Source of the DNA: Chitinophaga dinghuensis
GTDB lineage: Bacteria; Bacteroidota; Bacteroidia; Chitinophagales; Chitinophagaceae
Assembly (NCBI RefSeq): GCF_003259435.1
Contig: NZ_QLMA01000013.1
Span: forward strand, 56,069-120,068
DNA length: 64,000 nucleotides
Direction of reading: 5' to 3'
Shown here: one piece after another, positions 24,996 through 34,681 of the stretch
How positions within the stretch are numbered: position 1 is the stretch's first letter
Layout: each line of letters opens with the position of its first letter
The notes under the pieces: generated by a model
Database searches by the model: none
What the model was told of the DNA's origin: nothing
What the model saw: the letters and a program-made list of their open reading frames with translations, nothing else
Position numbers and translations under genes: made by a program

Positions 24996-25732
24996 AGATA
25001 TATTTCCGTATCAAAATGAAATTTCACCATACCATTGACCTGGTGTTTTTCATAGATTTCCTCCACTTCCCGTATCATCGCATCATGAGCCGGCCCTTTC
25101 TCCGGCGCATAAGAAGAAGACATTAATCTGCCTTTCAGTCCTTTGATATCAAACTGCTGCACGTGTTGCAGTTTCTTCAGCTTAAATGTATTCGGTGCAT
25201 AGAAAGTAGTCAGTTGAGGAGCGCCTATATTTTTGTGGGAGACTTCCTTATAATCTGTACCATAACGTTGCAGGAGCGACTCGTAATCCTTTTCAAAAGC
25301 CGTATCTGCCTGCCTGACATTCCATATCAGCGCCACCATTACATCAGGCACGCCTATACGCAGAAATTCTGCTTTGGCAGCTTGCGGGTCGAACCAGTGA
25401 AAAGCTTGTCCTGCAGTGATCAGATCGATGCTGGCATCCGGCAGCGTAGTGCGTTCAGCCGTACCCGTTACTGCGGTAAAACCAGCGTATACAGATAATT
25501 GCTGGATCATATATTCCCGCATGGCCTCATTGGGTTCCACTGCAAATACTTTATTACCGTTTGCCAGAAATGGTTCCGTAGAGATACCAGTTCCCGCGCC
25601 AATATCTGCAATCACTGTTTCCGTTTTGAGCACGCCTTCTTCTTTCAGGTAAGGCAGCAGTCCATCCGGATAATGCGGACGATATTTGACATAATTTTCC
25701 ACGCGGGAAGTGAATCTTTCTGTGTTCTTCAT
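24977..25732 (-). CDS. Class I SAM-dependent methyltransferase
   Basis: A 251-residue soluble enzyme. The SAM-binding motif VIADIGAGTGISTEPFL lies near residues 39-55, followed by the acidic loop VFAVEPNEAMREYM and the GTAERTTLPDASIDLITAGQAFHWF motif, which resembles the trans-aconitate/ubiE-like methyltransferase group (Methyltransf_11). The substrate is unknown. The gene starts 3 nt after the stop of the RND pump gene, so it is the last gene of the efflux operon. It could modify a compound handled by the pump, but that is inference. Confidence 0.85.
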   Translation of the reverse strand: MKNTERFTSRVENYVKYRPHYPDGLLPYLKEEGVLKTETVIADIGAGTGISTEPFLANGNKVFAVEPNEAMREYMIQQLSVYAGFTAVTGTAERTTLPDASIDLITAGQAFHWFDPQAAKAEFLRIGVPDVMVALIWNVRQADTAFEKDYESLLQRYGTDYKEVSHKNIGAPQLTTFYAPNTFKLKKLQHVQQFDIKGLKGRLMSSSYAPEKGPAHDAMIREVEEIYEKHQVNGMVKFHFDTEIYLGPLTL

Positions 25733-25735
25733 GGT

Positions 25736-28700
25736 TTATTCTCCCAGTCCTTTAGGTTTCTTTTCTTCGTTGCCATGCGCTTCCAGTTCGGCCAATTTTT
25801 TCTTACCGTATGCCATTTTAGTGATCAGCACATAGAGTACCGGCACACTGAATATGGCTAGTAAAGTGGCTGCCAGCATACCTCCTACCACCGTAAACCC
25901 GATGTTTACGCGGGAGGCGGCGCCTGCGCCTTTCGCAAAGCAGAGCGGCATTACCCCGAGAATGAAGGCGAAGGAAGTCATCAGGATCGGGCGGAAACGA
26001 AGTTTCACCGCCTCAATCGTGGCCGCCAGCAATGGCATACCTCTGTCTACACGCTCTTTACAGAATTCTACAATCAAGATAGCATTTTTGGCCGACAGCC
26101 CGATCAGTGTAATCAGACCGATCTGCGAGTAAACACTGTTTGCCTGTTTGGAGAGCGACAGTGCCACAATAGATCCGAAGAGCGCCACTGGTACCGCCAG
26201 CAATACGGAGAACGGTACAGACCAGCTTTCGTAAAGGGCTGTCAACAGGAGGAATACGAAGAGAATAGAGAGCATGAAAATGAGCAAGCTCTTATTACCA
26301 GCTTCAATTTCCTGTTTGGATACGTTGGCCCATTCGTAGCCGAAGTTGGAAGGCAATACCTGTGTGGCCACTTCCTTCAGCGCGTTGATCGCATCGCCGG
26401 AGCTGTAGCCCTGTTGGGCGTCCCCGTCAATTTCAACGGAGCGGTAAAGGTTGAAGTGGTTGATCACCGGCGCGCCTCCTCCTTTCTTGCTGGTAATGAG
26501 TGCACTCAATGGTATCATCTGTCCTAAGTTATTGCGGACATAATAGGTTGCCAGGTTATCGATGCTTGTTCTATAGAGGGAATCTGCCTGCATTACCACG
26601 CGGAAGCTGCGACTGAACCGGGTAAAGTCGTTTACATATAATCCGCCGAGGAAGGTCTGTAAAGCGCCGAATACATCGCTGATCTGTACTCCCAGCTGCT
26701 TACACTTATCACGGTCTACATCCACGTTGAATTGCGGCGTATTAGCACTAAAGAAAGCATATGCGCGGGCTATTTCAGGACGTTGGTTGGCCGTCATTAA
26801 GAACTGGCCCATCACCTGCATAAACTGGCCCAGGTCCGGATTACTTTTTTGTTCCATGATGAAGGAGAAACCACCGGAGTTACCCAATCCCCGCAAAGTA
26901 GGCGCTGGAATACAAATAATCGTGGCGCCGACGATTCGCATCGTCTGGCCCTGGATTCGGCCCAGCACATGGTTCATATCATCGCCATGTTTATAGCGTT
27001 CGTCCCAGGGTTTGAGACTCACGAAGAAAGTACCTGAGTTGGGTTTGGTGGCATTGGCCACGAAGTTGATACCTGCGATACCGAAGAAGTGATTCACCGC
27101 ACTGTCGGATAACAGGATATGATTGATTTCCTCGATGACTTCCTTGGTACGCTGTGTAGAGGACGCATCTGGCAGCTCTACGGCAATAAACAGGGCGCCC
27201 ATGTCTTCCTGCGGCACGAAGGTAGTGGGCGTCTTTTTAAAGAGCCATGCAGCAATAATGAATAAGACCGCCAGTGTGAGCAATACCACCCATGTTTGGT
27301 GGATGGCATGCTTGACGCCATGTGCGTATCTCTCGGTAACGCGTGCAAACCATTCATTAAATTTAAAGAAGAGCTTATTGATGCCGTGCGATTGTTTATT
27401 GAGATGCGCAGGTTTCAGCAAAATGGCTGTCAGCGCCGGTGTGAGCGTCAAAGCGAGGAAAGCCGACAAGAGTACGGAGAATGCGATCGTTAATGCAAAC
27501 TGCTGGTACAATCGTCCACTCACCCCCGGAATAAATGCCACCGGCACGAATACGGCTGCCAGGATCAGCGCAATAGCGATAACCGGCGCCTGTACTTCCG
27601 ACATCGCTTTATAGGTAGCTTCCCTGGGCGACATCAGATCAGCGTCGATATGGTGCTGGACTGCCTCCACCACCACGATGGCATCATCCACCACTATCCC
27701 GATTGCCAGTACGAAACCGAAGAGCGTGAGGGTATTGATGGAGAAGCCGAGCAATTGGAAGAAGATGAATGTACCAATCAGCGAGATGGGGATAACGAGA
27801 ATCGGAATGAGGGTAGCACGCCAGTTCTGGAGGAAGACGAACACCACAAACACCACGAGGGCCAGCGCTTCCAGGAAAGTATGGATTACCTCGTCGATAG
27901 ATATTTTTACGAAAGAAGTTGTTTCAAATGGCACGAGGTATTTCATATCATCCGGGAATGATTTGGATAGCTCATCCATTTTTGCCAGCACGCGATCGTT
28001 TACGTCGAGGGCGTTTGCGCCTGGCGACAAATAGATTGCCAGACCGCTACCGACCTTACCATCTGCTTTTGCTTCGATAGAGTAGGTAAAAGAGCCTAAG
28101 TTGACGCGGGCGATATCACGCAGGCGGACCAGGGAACCGTTATCGCTTTTGCGGATAACGATATTGCCGAATTCTTCGGAGGTAGCCAGACGTCCTTTCA
28201 CGCTCACGGTATATTCAAAAGCCTGTTGTTTGCTCATAGGAGGCGCGCCGATACTACCGGCAGGCACTTGTTGGTTTTGCTCTGTAATGGCGGCTGCCAC
28301 ATCATTTGGCGTGAGGCCGAGGGCCGCCATTTTATCCGGGTTGAGCCAGATACGCATACTATAGTCCTGCGAGAAGGCATTCACATCTCCCACCCCGTCC
28401 AGACGGGCCAGTTCTGGTTTGAGATAAATATTTACGTAGTTGTCCAGGTATTCGCGGGTATGCGTTCCATTAGGAGAATTCACCGCCAGTACCATCAACA
28501 TGTCATTGGAACGTTTTTTAACGGTAACGCCCACACGACGTACTTCATCGGGCGTACTGGGCAATGCGAGGCTCACGCGGTTTTGCACGTCCAGGGTGGC
28601 GATATCCGGGTTGGTACCCAGGTTGAAGGTGACAGTAATACTCATGGAACCATCGTTGGCGCTCACACTCTGGATATACATAGCGCCGGGCGTACCGTTT

Positions 28701-28909
28701 ACCTGGTTTTCGATGGGAGTGGTCACTGTTTCTTCCACCGTAGTGGAGTTGGCGCCCACATAACTGGCACGCACGTCCGTTACCGGAGGCGCGATGTCGG
28801 GTAACTGCGCAATGGGCAGGTTAAACATACAGATCAACCCTACAATCACGATGATAATAGCGATAACGATCGTAGTATTCTTGCGCTCTATAAATGTTTT
28901 CGAGATCAT
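25736..28909 (-). CDS. RND multidrug efflux permease (HAE1/AcrB family)
   Basis: Inner-membrane proton antiporter that captures substrates from the periplasm and passes them to the TolC channel. About 1057 residues from the ATG at 28909 (MISKTFIERKNTTIV, the usual N-terminus); a longer frame would run back into the adaptor gene and lacks family similarity. Twelve helices in two repeats are expected. Proton-relay residues D408-D409 are present in GIVVDDAIVVVE, and the C-terminal GLSAKNAILIVEFCKE holds the partner Lys. Porter-domain motifs ANSTTVEETVTTPIE and YVNIYLKPELARLDGVGDV are intact. It follows the adaptor gene by 22 nt. Confidence 0.97.
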   Translation of the reverse strand: MISKTFIERKNTTIVIAIIIVIVGLICMFNLPIAQLPDIAPPVTDVRASYVGANSTTVEETVTTPIENQVNGTPGAMYIQSVSANDGSMSITVTFNLGTNPDIATLDVQNRVSLALPSTPDEVRRVGVTVKKRSNDMLMVLAVNSPNGTHTREYLDNYVNIYLKPELARLDGVGDVNAFSQDYSMRIWLNPDKMAALGLTPNDVAAAITEQNQQVPAGSIGAPPMSKQQAFEYTVSVKGRLATSEEFGNIVIRKSDNGSLVRLRDIARVNLGSFTYSIEAKADGKVGSGLAIYLSPGANALDVNDRVLAKMDELSKSFPDDMKYLVPFETTSFVKISIDEVIHTFLEALALVVFVVFVFLQNWRATLIPILVIPISLIGTFIFFQLLGFSINTLTLFGFVLAIGIVVDDAIVVVEAVQHHIDADLMSPREATYKAMSEVQAPVIAIALILAAVFVPVAFIPGVSGRLYQQFALTIAFSVLLSAFLALTLTPALTAILLKPAHLNKQSHGINKLFFKFNEWFARVTERYAHGVKHAIHQTWVVLLTLAVLFIIAAWLFKKTPTTFVPQEDMGALFIAVELPDASSTQRTKEVIEEINHILLSDSAVNHFFGIAGINFVANATKPNSGTFFVSLKPWDERYKHGDDMNHVLGRIQGQTMRIVGATIICIPAPTLRGLGNSGGFSFIMEQKSNPDLGQFMQVMGQFLMTANQRPEIARAYAFFSANTPQFNVDVDRDKCKQLGVQISDVFGALQTFLGGLYVNDFTRFSRSFRVVMQADSLYRTSIDNLATYYVRNNLGQMIPLSALITSKKGGGAPVINHFNLYRSVEIDGDAQQGYSSGDAINALKEVATQVLPSNFGYEWANVSKQEIEAGNKSLLIFMLSILFVFLLLTALYESWSVPFSVLLAVPVALFGSIVALSLSKQANSVYSQIGLITLIGLSAKNAILIVEFCKERVDRGMPLLAATIEAVKLRFRPILMTSFAFILGVMPLCFAKGAGAASRVNIGFTVVGGMLAATLLAIFSVPVLYVLITKMAYGKKKLAELEAHGNEEKKPKGLGE

Positions 28910-28931
28910 GCTGTGAATGCAGTTTTGATGA

Positions 28932-30092
28932 TTATTTTCCTGCCGGTTTTCCTGCTGGCGCCGTTGGTGGCGGAGTTGCGCCGGCAATATTTACAGTATC
29001 TCCCGGTTTCAGACGCTGCATGCCCTGTGCTACTATCCTGTCGCCCGCATTAAGGCCGCCGGAGATCAGCAGCATGGTATCTGTGATCGCGCCGGGAACA
29101 ACGGGTTGTTGTTTCACCACATTGTCTTTCGTCAGCAGCATGACACTTGTTTCAGAAAGGTTCTGCACGATAGCAGTAGACGGGATGGCCACTTGTGTTG
29201 CTGGCGTAGCGTATTGCATGAGTACCACCAGGCTCATACCGGAAGTAAGGAGCCTGTCTTTATTGGGGAAGGTTAGTCGCACCTTCACAGTACCAGTAGT
29301 AGGGTCTACAATATTATTAATCGTCTGGATGGTACCAGGTTCGTTGTATCGATCACCGTTGGCGAATTGCAGGTAGAATTTGATATCGCCTGCGTTATGT
29401 TTCAGTTTGGTAAACTCCTGGACCCTGGATTGCGATACGTCAAAGTCCACAAACATGGGCGTTTCATTTACCACGGTATTAATAAGTGTTTGACCTGCGT
29501 TGACGATATCTCCTACTTTGATTTGTACGATACCGATTTTGCCAGACACGGGGGCTTTGATCATGGCATGGTTCACATCAGTGCCGGCGCGGGCAACGGC
29601 TGCTTTTGCCGCAGCGAGATTGGCCTGGGCAGTGAGGAGGGCAGTATGTGCCTGATCTACTGTTTGTTTGGAGATGGCGTCGTGGTCGAGGAGATTTTTA
29701 TATCTTTCATAATCGCGCTGTTTGAGTGCGAGGTCTGCTTCTGCCTGTTGCTGGGAGGCGGCTGATTGGTTGAGAACGGCAGTATAGCGGCTTCTGTCCA
29801 GTTCATAGAGGACTTGTCCTTTCTGAACATTAGCGCCATCTGGCACTTTGATGGCTGTCAGGAAGCCAGTTACATCCGCTCTGATTTCCACGATATTATT
29901 GGCGGTGAGGGTGGCCGGAAACTTCTCCACAACTGTATAGGATCCGGCTTGAACCGTATAGGGCACCACCGTTGGTTTCATCTGGGCCATCATCATTGCC
30001 TGTTGCTGCTGTTTCTTTTTTGCACCGCCACAGGCGCTGAAAGCAACCACAGTAGCAACAAGCAATATGTTCGAATTTTTGTTTGGATACAT
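28932..30092 (-). CDS. RND efflux periplasmic adaptor (HlyD/AcrA family lipoprotein)
   Basis: A 386-residue membrane fusion protein that links the RND pump to the outer-membrane channel. The lipobox AFSAC places the lipidated Cys at residue 21. Next come the lipoyl half (VRADVTGFLTAIKVPDGANVQKGQVLYEL), a coiled-coil hairpin with Ala/Gln-rich repeats (about 95-165), the second lipoyl half (IKAPVSGKIGIVQIKVGDIV), and beta-barrel and membrane-proximal domains. The C-terminal tail is Pro/Ala-rich (TPPPTAPAGKPAGK). Second gene of the operon, 26 nt after the tolC-like gene. Confidence 0.96.
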   Translation of the reverse strand: MYPNKNSNILLVATVVAFSACGGAKKKQQQQAMMMAQMKPTVVPYTVQAGSYTVVEKFPATLTANNIVEIRADVTGFLTAIKVPDGANVQKGQVLYELDRSRYTAVLNQSAASQQQAEADLALKQRDYERYKNLLDHDAISKQTVDQAHTALLTAQANLAAAKAAVARAGTDVNHAMIKAPVSGKIGIVQIKVGDIVNAGQTLINTVVNETPMFVDFDVSQSRVQEFTKLKHNAGDIKFYLQFANGDRYNEPGTIQTINNIVDPTTGTVKVRLTFPNKDRLLTSGMSLVVLMQYATPATQVAIPSTAIVQNLSETSVMLLTKDNVVKQQPVVPGAITDTMLLISGGLNAGDRIVAQGMQRLKPGDTVNIAGATPPPTAPAGKPAGK

Positions 30093-30118
30093 ATGGAGAA
30101 GAAATTACGATTGACGAA

Positions 30119-31465
30119 TTACTTAATTCTGCCGGTAGCTTTATCCAGGTCTGTTTTGCTGACCAGGATATTGAGCATGGCATTGATATAATCTGTTCTG
30201 GCGGCTGTCAGCTCATTTTCAGCGGAGAGTACATCCAGAGAGGTGCTCACGCCCTGATCATATTTCAGCACGATACGGTCATAAATTCCCTGCGTGAGAT
30301 CCATATTTTTCTTAGCGGTGACGAAATTGTCTTTATTGTTCTGATAGCTGGTATTGGCGTTTTTGACTTCCACCTGTATTTGTTGAACGAGATAGTCCAG
30401 GTCATTTTGTGATTTTTTCACGGTGATCTGGTTTTCGCGGATTTGATGGAGGCGTTCGGTTCCGGCGAAGATGGGCCAGGTAAGATTAACCCCTAGCACA
30501 GATGCGCCGAAGCCGTGTTTATAAAGCTCTTTGAAATCAGCGGAGAAGTAGTTCCATCCGTAGTTTACAAAGCCAGCGAGTTGTGGTAGATACTGGAGTT
30601 TTTTGCTTTTAAGTTGCAGTTCATTCAGGGCGATCTGGGTATTCTGGATACCGTATTCGATGCGGTCTTCCGGGCGGTAGTTGACCGTATCTCCGGCATA
30701 GTCTTCCACTTTCAGATCGTTGACGGTTTCTATGAGTTCCAGTTGATTTTCCTGGGGCATGCCCATCTGAAATTTCAGCAACTGTAACGTATATACGAGT
30801 GTTCTGATTTGGTTGCCCACCTGAGTAACCGTATTGTTATATGATACCTGAATCCGATCTACGTCTACCCTTTCTGCTACGCCCTGATCATACCTGCTTT
30901 TGGTATCCTGGAGGGTTTTGGTCAGTTGCTGGAGATTAGATTTAGTGAGACGGATACTTTCCTGGCTGGTAAGAACCGCATAATAGGCCTTGGTGATGGC
31001 CACTTTGGTATCAATATTTGTACGGGTAAGCGTTTTCGAGGACAGATCCGTATATACGCGGGAGGCCTTGAGGCCGAGGAAGTAGTCGCTGTTAAAAATT
31101 GTCTGGTCGATTTCACCGGTTATACTGGAGGCAAACCGGGTACCGAATTGCACAGGAATTTTCTCGTTCAGGTTTCCGTTGATAAAATCCGGGATCAGGG
31201 AAGTTTGGAGTTTAAGGTTATCATTAAAACTGCCGGATATATTGACGTGCGGAAATAATTTCGCGGTAGCCTCCTTCACCTGTTCTTTAGAAAAATTTAC
31301 GTCCAGGTGGGCATTTACCACATCATGATGATGGGTGATGCCATACTGGATACAATCATTGAGATTGAAGGCATAAGTTCCGGAACGAGCCGTATCCACC
31401 TGTGCAGAGACAGTCTGGAATCCGGAAATCAGCAGTAGAGATAACAGCAAATGGGTGCCACGCAT
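30119..31465 (-). CDS. TolC family outer-membrane efflux channel
   Basis: About 448 residues from the ATG at 31465, chosen because it starts a clean signal peptide (MRGTHLLLSLLLISG..VSAQ); the longer frame adds 15 charged residues before it. Two OEP repeats are seen: the first begins at FNLNDCIQYGITHHHDV, the second at RPEDRIEYGIQNTQIAL. Long alpha-barrel helices follow, with the closing LKYDQGVSTSLDVLSAENELTAARTDYINA typical of the family. First gene of the four-gene efflux operon; no TetR or AraC regulator gene is adjacent. Confidence 0.94.
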   Translation of the reverse strand: MRGTHLLLSLLLISGFQTVSAQVDTARSGTYAFNLNDCIQYGITHHHDVVNAHLDVNFSKEQVKEATAKLFPHVNISGSFNDNLKLQTSLIPDFINGNLNEKIPVQFGTRFASSITGEIDQTIFNSDYFLGLKASRVYTDLSSKTLTRTNIDTKVAITKAYYAVLTSQESIRLTKSNLQQLTKTLQDTKSRYDQGVAERVDVDRIQVSYNNTVTQVGNQIRTLVYTLQLLKFQMGMPQENQLELIETVNDLKVEDYAGDTVNYRPEDRIEYGIQNTQIALNELQLKSKKLQYLPQLAGFVNYGWNYFSADFKELYKHGFGASVLGVNLTWPIFAGTERLHQIRENQITVKKSQNDLDYLVQQIQVEVKNANTSYQNNKDNFVTAKKNMDLTQGIYDRIVLKYDQGVSTSLDVLSAENELTAARTDYINAMLNILVSKTDLDKATGRIK

Positions 31466-31514
31466 AAGTAATCTTTGACGGTCCTTGACGATTGTCAGGG
31501 TAGATAACAACGAA

Positions 31515-31532
31515 ATGTTGAAAATGTTGAAA
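31515..31532. repeat. Tandem 9-bp direct repeat in the divergent tolC/TMEM175 region
   Basis: ATGTTGAAA occurs twice without a gap (31515-31523, 31524-31532). TTGACG also occurs twice at 10-bp spacing (31475-31480, 31485-31490). These may be regulator sites for the efflux operon, but with two units each chance cannot be excluded. Confidence 0.3.
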
Positions 31533-31607
31533 GAAAAGCGGCATATGGGGTGCTTTGCCGGATACTTTGTATATTGCTGATATCAAGTAAAAAGATTCAC
31601 TCCTATT

Positions 31608-32318
31608 ATGTCAATGTCTGTTATCAAGGAACCCAAACCTGAGCATCGTGCATTTGAACTGGAGCGATTGATTCTTTTCAGTGATGCGGTGTTTGCCATT
31701 GCAATGACCCTACTGATTATTGAGATCAAGCTCCCCGATATCCCGGACACGGTACCTGTAGCGAATTACATGCCCTATTTAAAGCCTGTTATTTTCGAGT
31801 TCTTCACCTTTGCCGCCACTTTTGTTTTTCTGGGAAATTTCTGGCGTCGTCATTTGCAGTTGTGTCGTTTTCTGCAACATTATGACACTGGTTTGTTGAA
31901 CAGGAACTTGTTCTTCCTGTTTTTCATTGTCAGCTTTCCATTCACGGCATCTGCGATGATGCATATTAAAACGCACTTCATCTTACCGTTGTTTATTTAC
32001 TTATGCAATCTGGCGGGTGCGCTGGCAGCGTTGTTCTGGATTAGTTACTATGTGTTCCAGAAGAAGCCCAGTTTAGCGATGCCTGGCCACTGGACAGAGA
32101 AAGAGCTCATGTATCAGCGGTATAAATATAATTTCCTGACGATGGCTACTGGGTTTACAGTGATTACTATGGTTTACTTTTTCTATCCTGAAAATGTACA
32201 TTACCAGTGGTTAAGTTACTGGACGATACCGGCGTTGGCCTTGTTCAACCATTTCAGATTGAAGATCAAGAAAAGAAATACGCTAAGAGCAGTACATATT
32301 GTAGATAAAACCATATAA
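31608..32318 (+). CDS. TMEM175 family potassium channel-like protein (DUF1211)
   Basis: A 236-residue membrane protein with about six helices. The diagnostic motif RLILFSDAVFAIAMTLL (residues 20-36) fits the TMEM175 signature R-x-x-x-F-S-D-x-x-x-F-A-I of helix 1, which lines the pore. Bacterial members conduct K+ with modest selectivity as tetramers. The start is uncertain by two residues (ATG at 31608 or 31614). It is divergent from the efflux operon and 28 nt before the DUF2157 gene, so the two are likely co-transcribed. Confidence 0.88.
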   Translation: MSMSVIKEPKPEHRAFELERLILFSDAVFAIAMTLLIIEIKLPDIPDTVPVANYMPYLKPVIFEFFTFAATFVFLGNFWRRHLQLCRFLQHYDTGLLNRNLFFLFFIVSFPFTASAMMHIKTHFILPLFIYLCNLAGALAALFWISYYVFQKKPSLAMPGHWTEKELMYQRYKYNFLTMATGFTVITMVYFFYPENVHYQWLSYWTIPALALFNHFRLKIKKRNTLRAVHIVDKTI

Positions 32319-32346
32319 TTATCCGAACAAAACCTTTACGTAACAG

Positions 32347-33375
32347 ATGCCAGAAGTAGATAACAGAGATGCTCATCTCCTCCACAAGGCCATTTTTGAG
32401 TGGCAGCAACAGGCTGTCATTTCAGAAGATCAGGCCCGACAGTTGAAAGATAGTATTAAGGTCAGGACCAGTGATTGGCAGACGATTGCGTTATATATTT
32501 TTATAGCGGCCATCTCCTGTGCGCTAATGGCATTTGGGTCGTTGGTACTGGATGAGAAATGGATTGAGATTATCCGGAAGAAATTTTCGCTGACGGATGG
32601 CGTGATTGCCTTGTTGTTCGGGATAGTGACCGTAGTGCTTTGCTACCAGGGCTGGCGGCGTAAGCGGCATGAGTACGGCTTTTCGTTTAACCGGGAGCTT
32701 TACTGGTTGTTACCTGTGCTTAGTACAGGCGTTACCGTAGTATACCTGGGAAAATCCCTGGACTACTTAGGCGGTAATTATGGCGCTTTCTGGTTAATGG
32801 CCACTATTATATATGGCGTACTGGCATTGGCGTTAGAATCCCGTTTGATATGGGTAGCCACGATGATTGCCCTGATTCCTGCGTATGTGAAGTTGTCTTA
32901 TTTTTTAACGGGAGACAACGCTTTTTTCTTCGGCATGAATCTGCCGTGCAGGATGGCGGTGCTGGGCGGAATAATGGTGATAGCCGGTACTGTCATGAAA
33001 AATACGCGGTTATATACGCCCATCAAAATGCTGACCTATGCGGGTGGTTGGTTGTTATTTCTGCTCTCTGGCTGGCTGATATCTATTTTTGGCAATACCG
33101 GCACCTGGAGCGAGTGGCAGCAGGTACGGCAACATCAGTTGTTGTTATGGGTGTTTATATTCACAGCGCAGTGTATTTTGACATTCTTATATTCGCTGCG
33201 GCGGAAGGACCCTATGATCCGGGATATGGCGGTGGTGTTTTTCCTGTTGGATTTATACACCCGATATTTTGAGTATTTGTGGGACCGAACGAACAAGGGA
33301 TTATTCTTCGCCATACTGGCGCTTTCCTTCTGGGGACTAGGGCGGTTGATAGAGCGCAGATACGTAAAAAAATAG
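32347..33375 (+). CDS. DUF2157-like multi-pass membrane protein
   Basis: A 342-residue protein. The N-terminal 50 residues are soluble and contain a WQQQAVISEDQARQLKD segment like the start of DUF2157 domains. About nine to ten hydrophobic helices follow. The C-terminus (DMAVVFFLLDLYTRYFEYLWDRTNKGLFFAILALSF) matches the end of many DUF2157 proteins. No activity is known. It follows the TMEM175-like gene by 28 nt and ends at a strong terminator. Confidence 0.78.
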   Translation: MPEVDNRDAHLLHKAIFEWQQQAVISEDQARQLKDSIKVRTSDWQTIALYIFIAAISCALMAFGSLVLDEKWIEIIRKKFSLTDGVIALLFGIVTVVLCYQGWRRKRHEYGFSFNRELYWLLPVLSTGVTVVYLGKSLDYLGGNYGAFWLMATIIYGVLALALESRLIWVATMIALIPAYVKLSYFLTGDNAFFFGMNLPCRMAVLGGIMVIAGTVMKNTRLYTPIKMLTYAGGWLLFLLSGWLISIFGNTGTWSEWQQVRQHQLLLWVFIFTAQCILTFLYSLRRKDPMIRDMAVVFFLLDLYTRYFEYLWDRTNKGLFFAILALSFWGLGRLIERRYVKK

Positions 33376-33378
33376 TGG

Positions 33379-33414
33379 ACAGCCAGCATCGTAAAAGATG
33401 CTGGCTGTTTTGTT
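33379..33414. terminator. Rho-independent terminator
   Basis: A perfect 12-bp stem (33379-33390 with 33397-33408) has a 6-nt loop and is followed by TTTGTTT. It lies between the DUF2157 gene (+) and the terpene synthase gene (-). Confidence 0.9.
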
Positions 33415-33416
33415 TA

Positions 33417-34388
33417 TCAGCCTACCAGTACTGTCTGGCCTAACTGATACCGTTTGGTATCCAGTACAGCCCATTCATAATTACCGATCATCCAGCTTTG
33501 CAATACAGAAACGAATCGCAGCAGTTCATAGGAACCATAGCCTTCGAGGGTGGGGAGTAATCGTTCCAGTACGAGGAATATGGCCAGTTCTTCTCTGGTC
33601 ATCTGCGTAGCCTCATTTACGGCCTCCTGCAGGCTGTATTGTTTTTCGTGGTGGAGTACCAGCACCAGGTTATGAACGTCTCCCTGGAGGGCTTCCTTCT
33701 GGCAGGAAATGATATCGTTGGTCCAGCATACTACATTATTGCATGCCTGGATCATTCTTTGCAAAATAGCATTTTGCAACATGTCGTCTGGCAGGTAGAT
33801 TTTTTCAATAATATCGATTGCATCTACATCTGCGAGAAGGGCGCCTGTGAATGGACGCATACGTACGTAATCCTTTACGGATGGGGTTTTACCGGCTTCG
33901 CGGTTTTCGGATTCCCAGATGCAGGCTTCGAAATAATCCTGCACGCTGCGGATAAAACGGAGTCTCCATGCAGGTTTACTGATAGCGCGCATGCGAGCCC
34001 AGATATCGGAGAGTGCAGCGGGGAAAGGGCCTGCATCTACGGGACTGTACACCTTATTGTTGCGTAGAATATCCAGCAATCCCGTCATGATGGTACGGAG
34101 ATAGGCGGATTTTTTGCCTTGGGCGGCTTCGTCACATTGATCATCGAAGAGGAATAACCATGCGTTGAAATCGGCGATCAGGCAAAGTTCTTCAAAAGGT
34201 GCATCCGGGAAAGTTCTGGCTACGAGCCATGCAAAACGGGCTTTGTCGAATTTCATAAGTGCCTCTTCTGTTGGCAATAACCCGTAGGCTTGTGCCCAGT
34301 TGTTGAGATGTTGCTGAGCATCGTTAGCGCGTGGACTTACACGGGAAGGGAAAGGGAACCTCAGTTCTGGAAGTTGGATAGCATTCAT
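33417..34388 (-). CDS. Class I terpene synthase (bacterial terpene cyclase)
   Basis: A 323-residue all-helical cyclase. The Asp-rich metal motif reads DDQCDE (82-87), the NSE triad N224-D225...S228...K231-E232 (NDIISCQKE), the diphosphate-sensing Arg lies in RMRPFTG (about 177), and the C-terminal RY pair is R313-Y314. All key residues are present, so it should be active. It converts an isoprenyl diphosphate (FPP or GGPP) to a cyclic terpene; sequence alone does not tell which. An IPP isomerase gene lies upstream on the same strand across 293 nt. No P450 or methyltransferase is adjacent. Confidence 0.93.
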   Translation of the reverse strand: MNAIQLPELRFPFPSRVSPRANDAQQHLNNWAQAYGLLPTEEALMKFDKARFAWLVARTFPDAPFEELCLIADFNAWLFLFDDQCDEAAQGKKSAYLRTIMTGLLDILRNNKVYSPVDAGPFPAALSDIWARMRAISKPAWRLRFIRSVQDYFEACIWESENREAGKTPSVKDYVRMRPFTGALLADVDAIDIIEKIYLPDDMLQNAILQRMIQACNNVVCWTNDIISCQKEALQGDVHNLVLVLHHEKQYSLQEAVNEATQMTREELAIFLVLERLLPTLEGYGSYELLRFVSVLQSWMIGNYEWAVLDTKRYQLGQTVLVG

Positions 34389-34681
34389 GTGCCTCTGATT
34401 TAAAGTTGACTATGATGGTTTAGAAAATGCGGCATAGCGATAATGTCAGTGTCGTCGTAAGGGTGACGATACTGGTTAAAAACGGACATGAGAATTTTGA
34501 TGCCGCGTGCACAAAGCGGCATGAGTATTCGGTTAACGGTAAATCGATACAGTTAAAATCAGACCAGAAGCGGGTAAATGACATAGTTGTCTGCGGAGGT
34601 TAAGTGCCGACAAGCTAACATCTAAATCGCGACAGCAATCTGCAGAAAGAATCAGCATAGGATGGCACCGGAAAATACCGG
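34389..34681. other. Intergenic region between idi and the terpene synthase gene
   Basis: No ORF or tRNA is seen. It contains a 7-bp hairpin ATGCCGC/GCGGCAT (34500-34506 with 34516-34522) and a small ACCGG/CCGGT stem at the end of idi (34667-34682), neither followed by a T run. No full TAnnTTTG box was found before the terpene synthase gene. Confidence 0.5.

Noticed and set aside
28226..28804. Plus-strand open frame of 192 codons rich in His and Gly
   Set aside because: Antisense to the RND permease porter domain; composition follows the complement of its codons.
34389..34681. tRNA or small RNA in the gap between idi and the terpene synthase gene
   Set aside because: No cloverleaf, CCA end or conserved T-loop; only two small hairpins without T runs.
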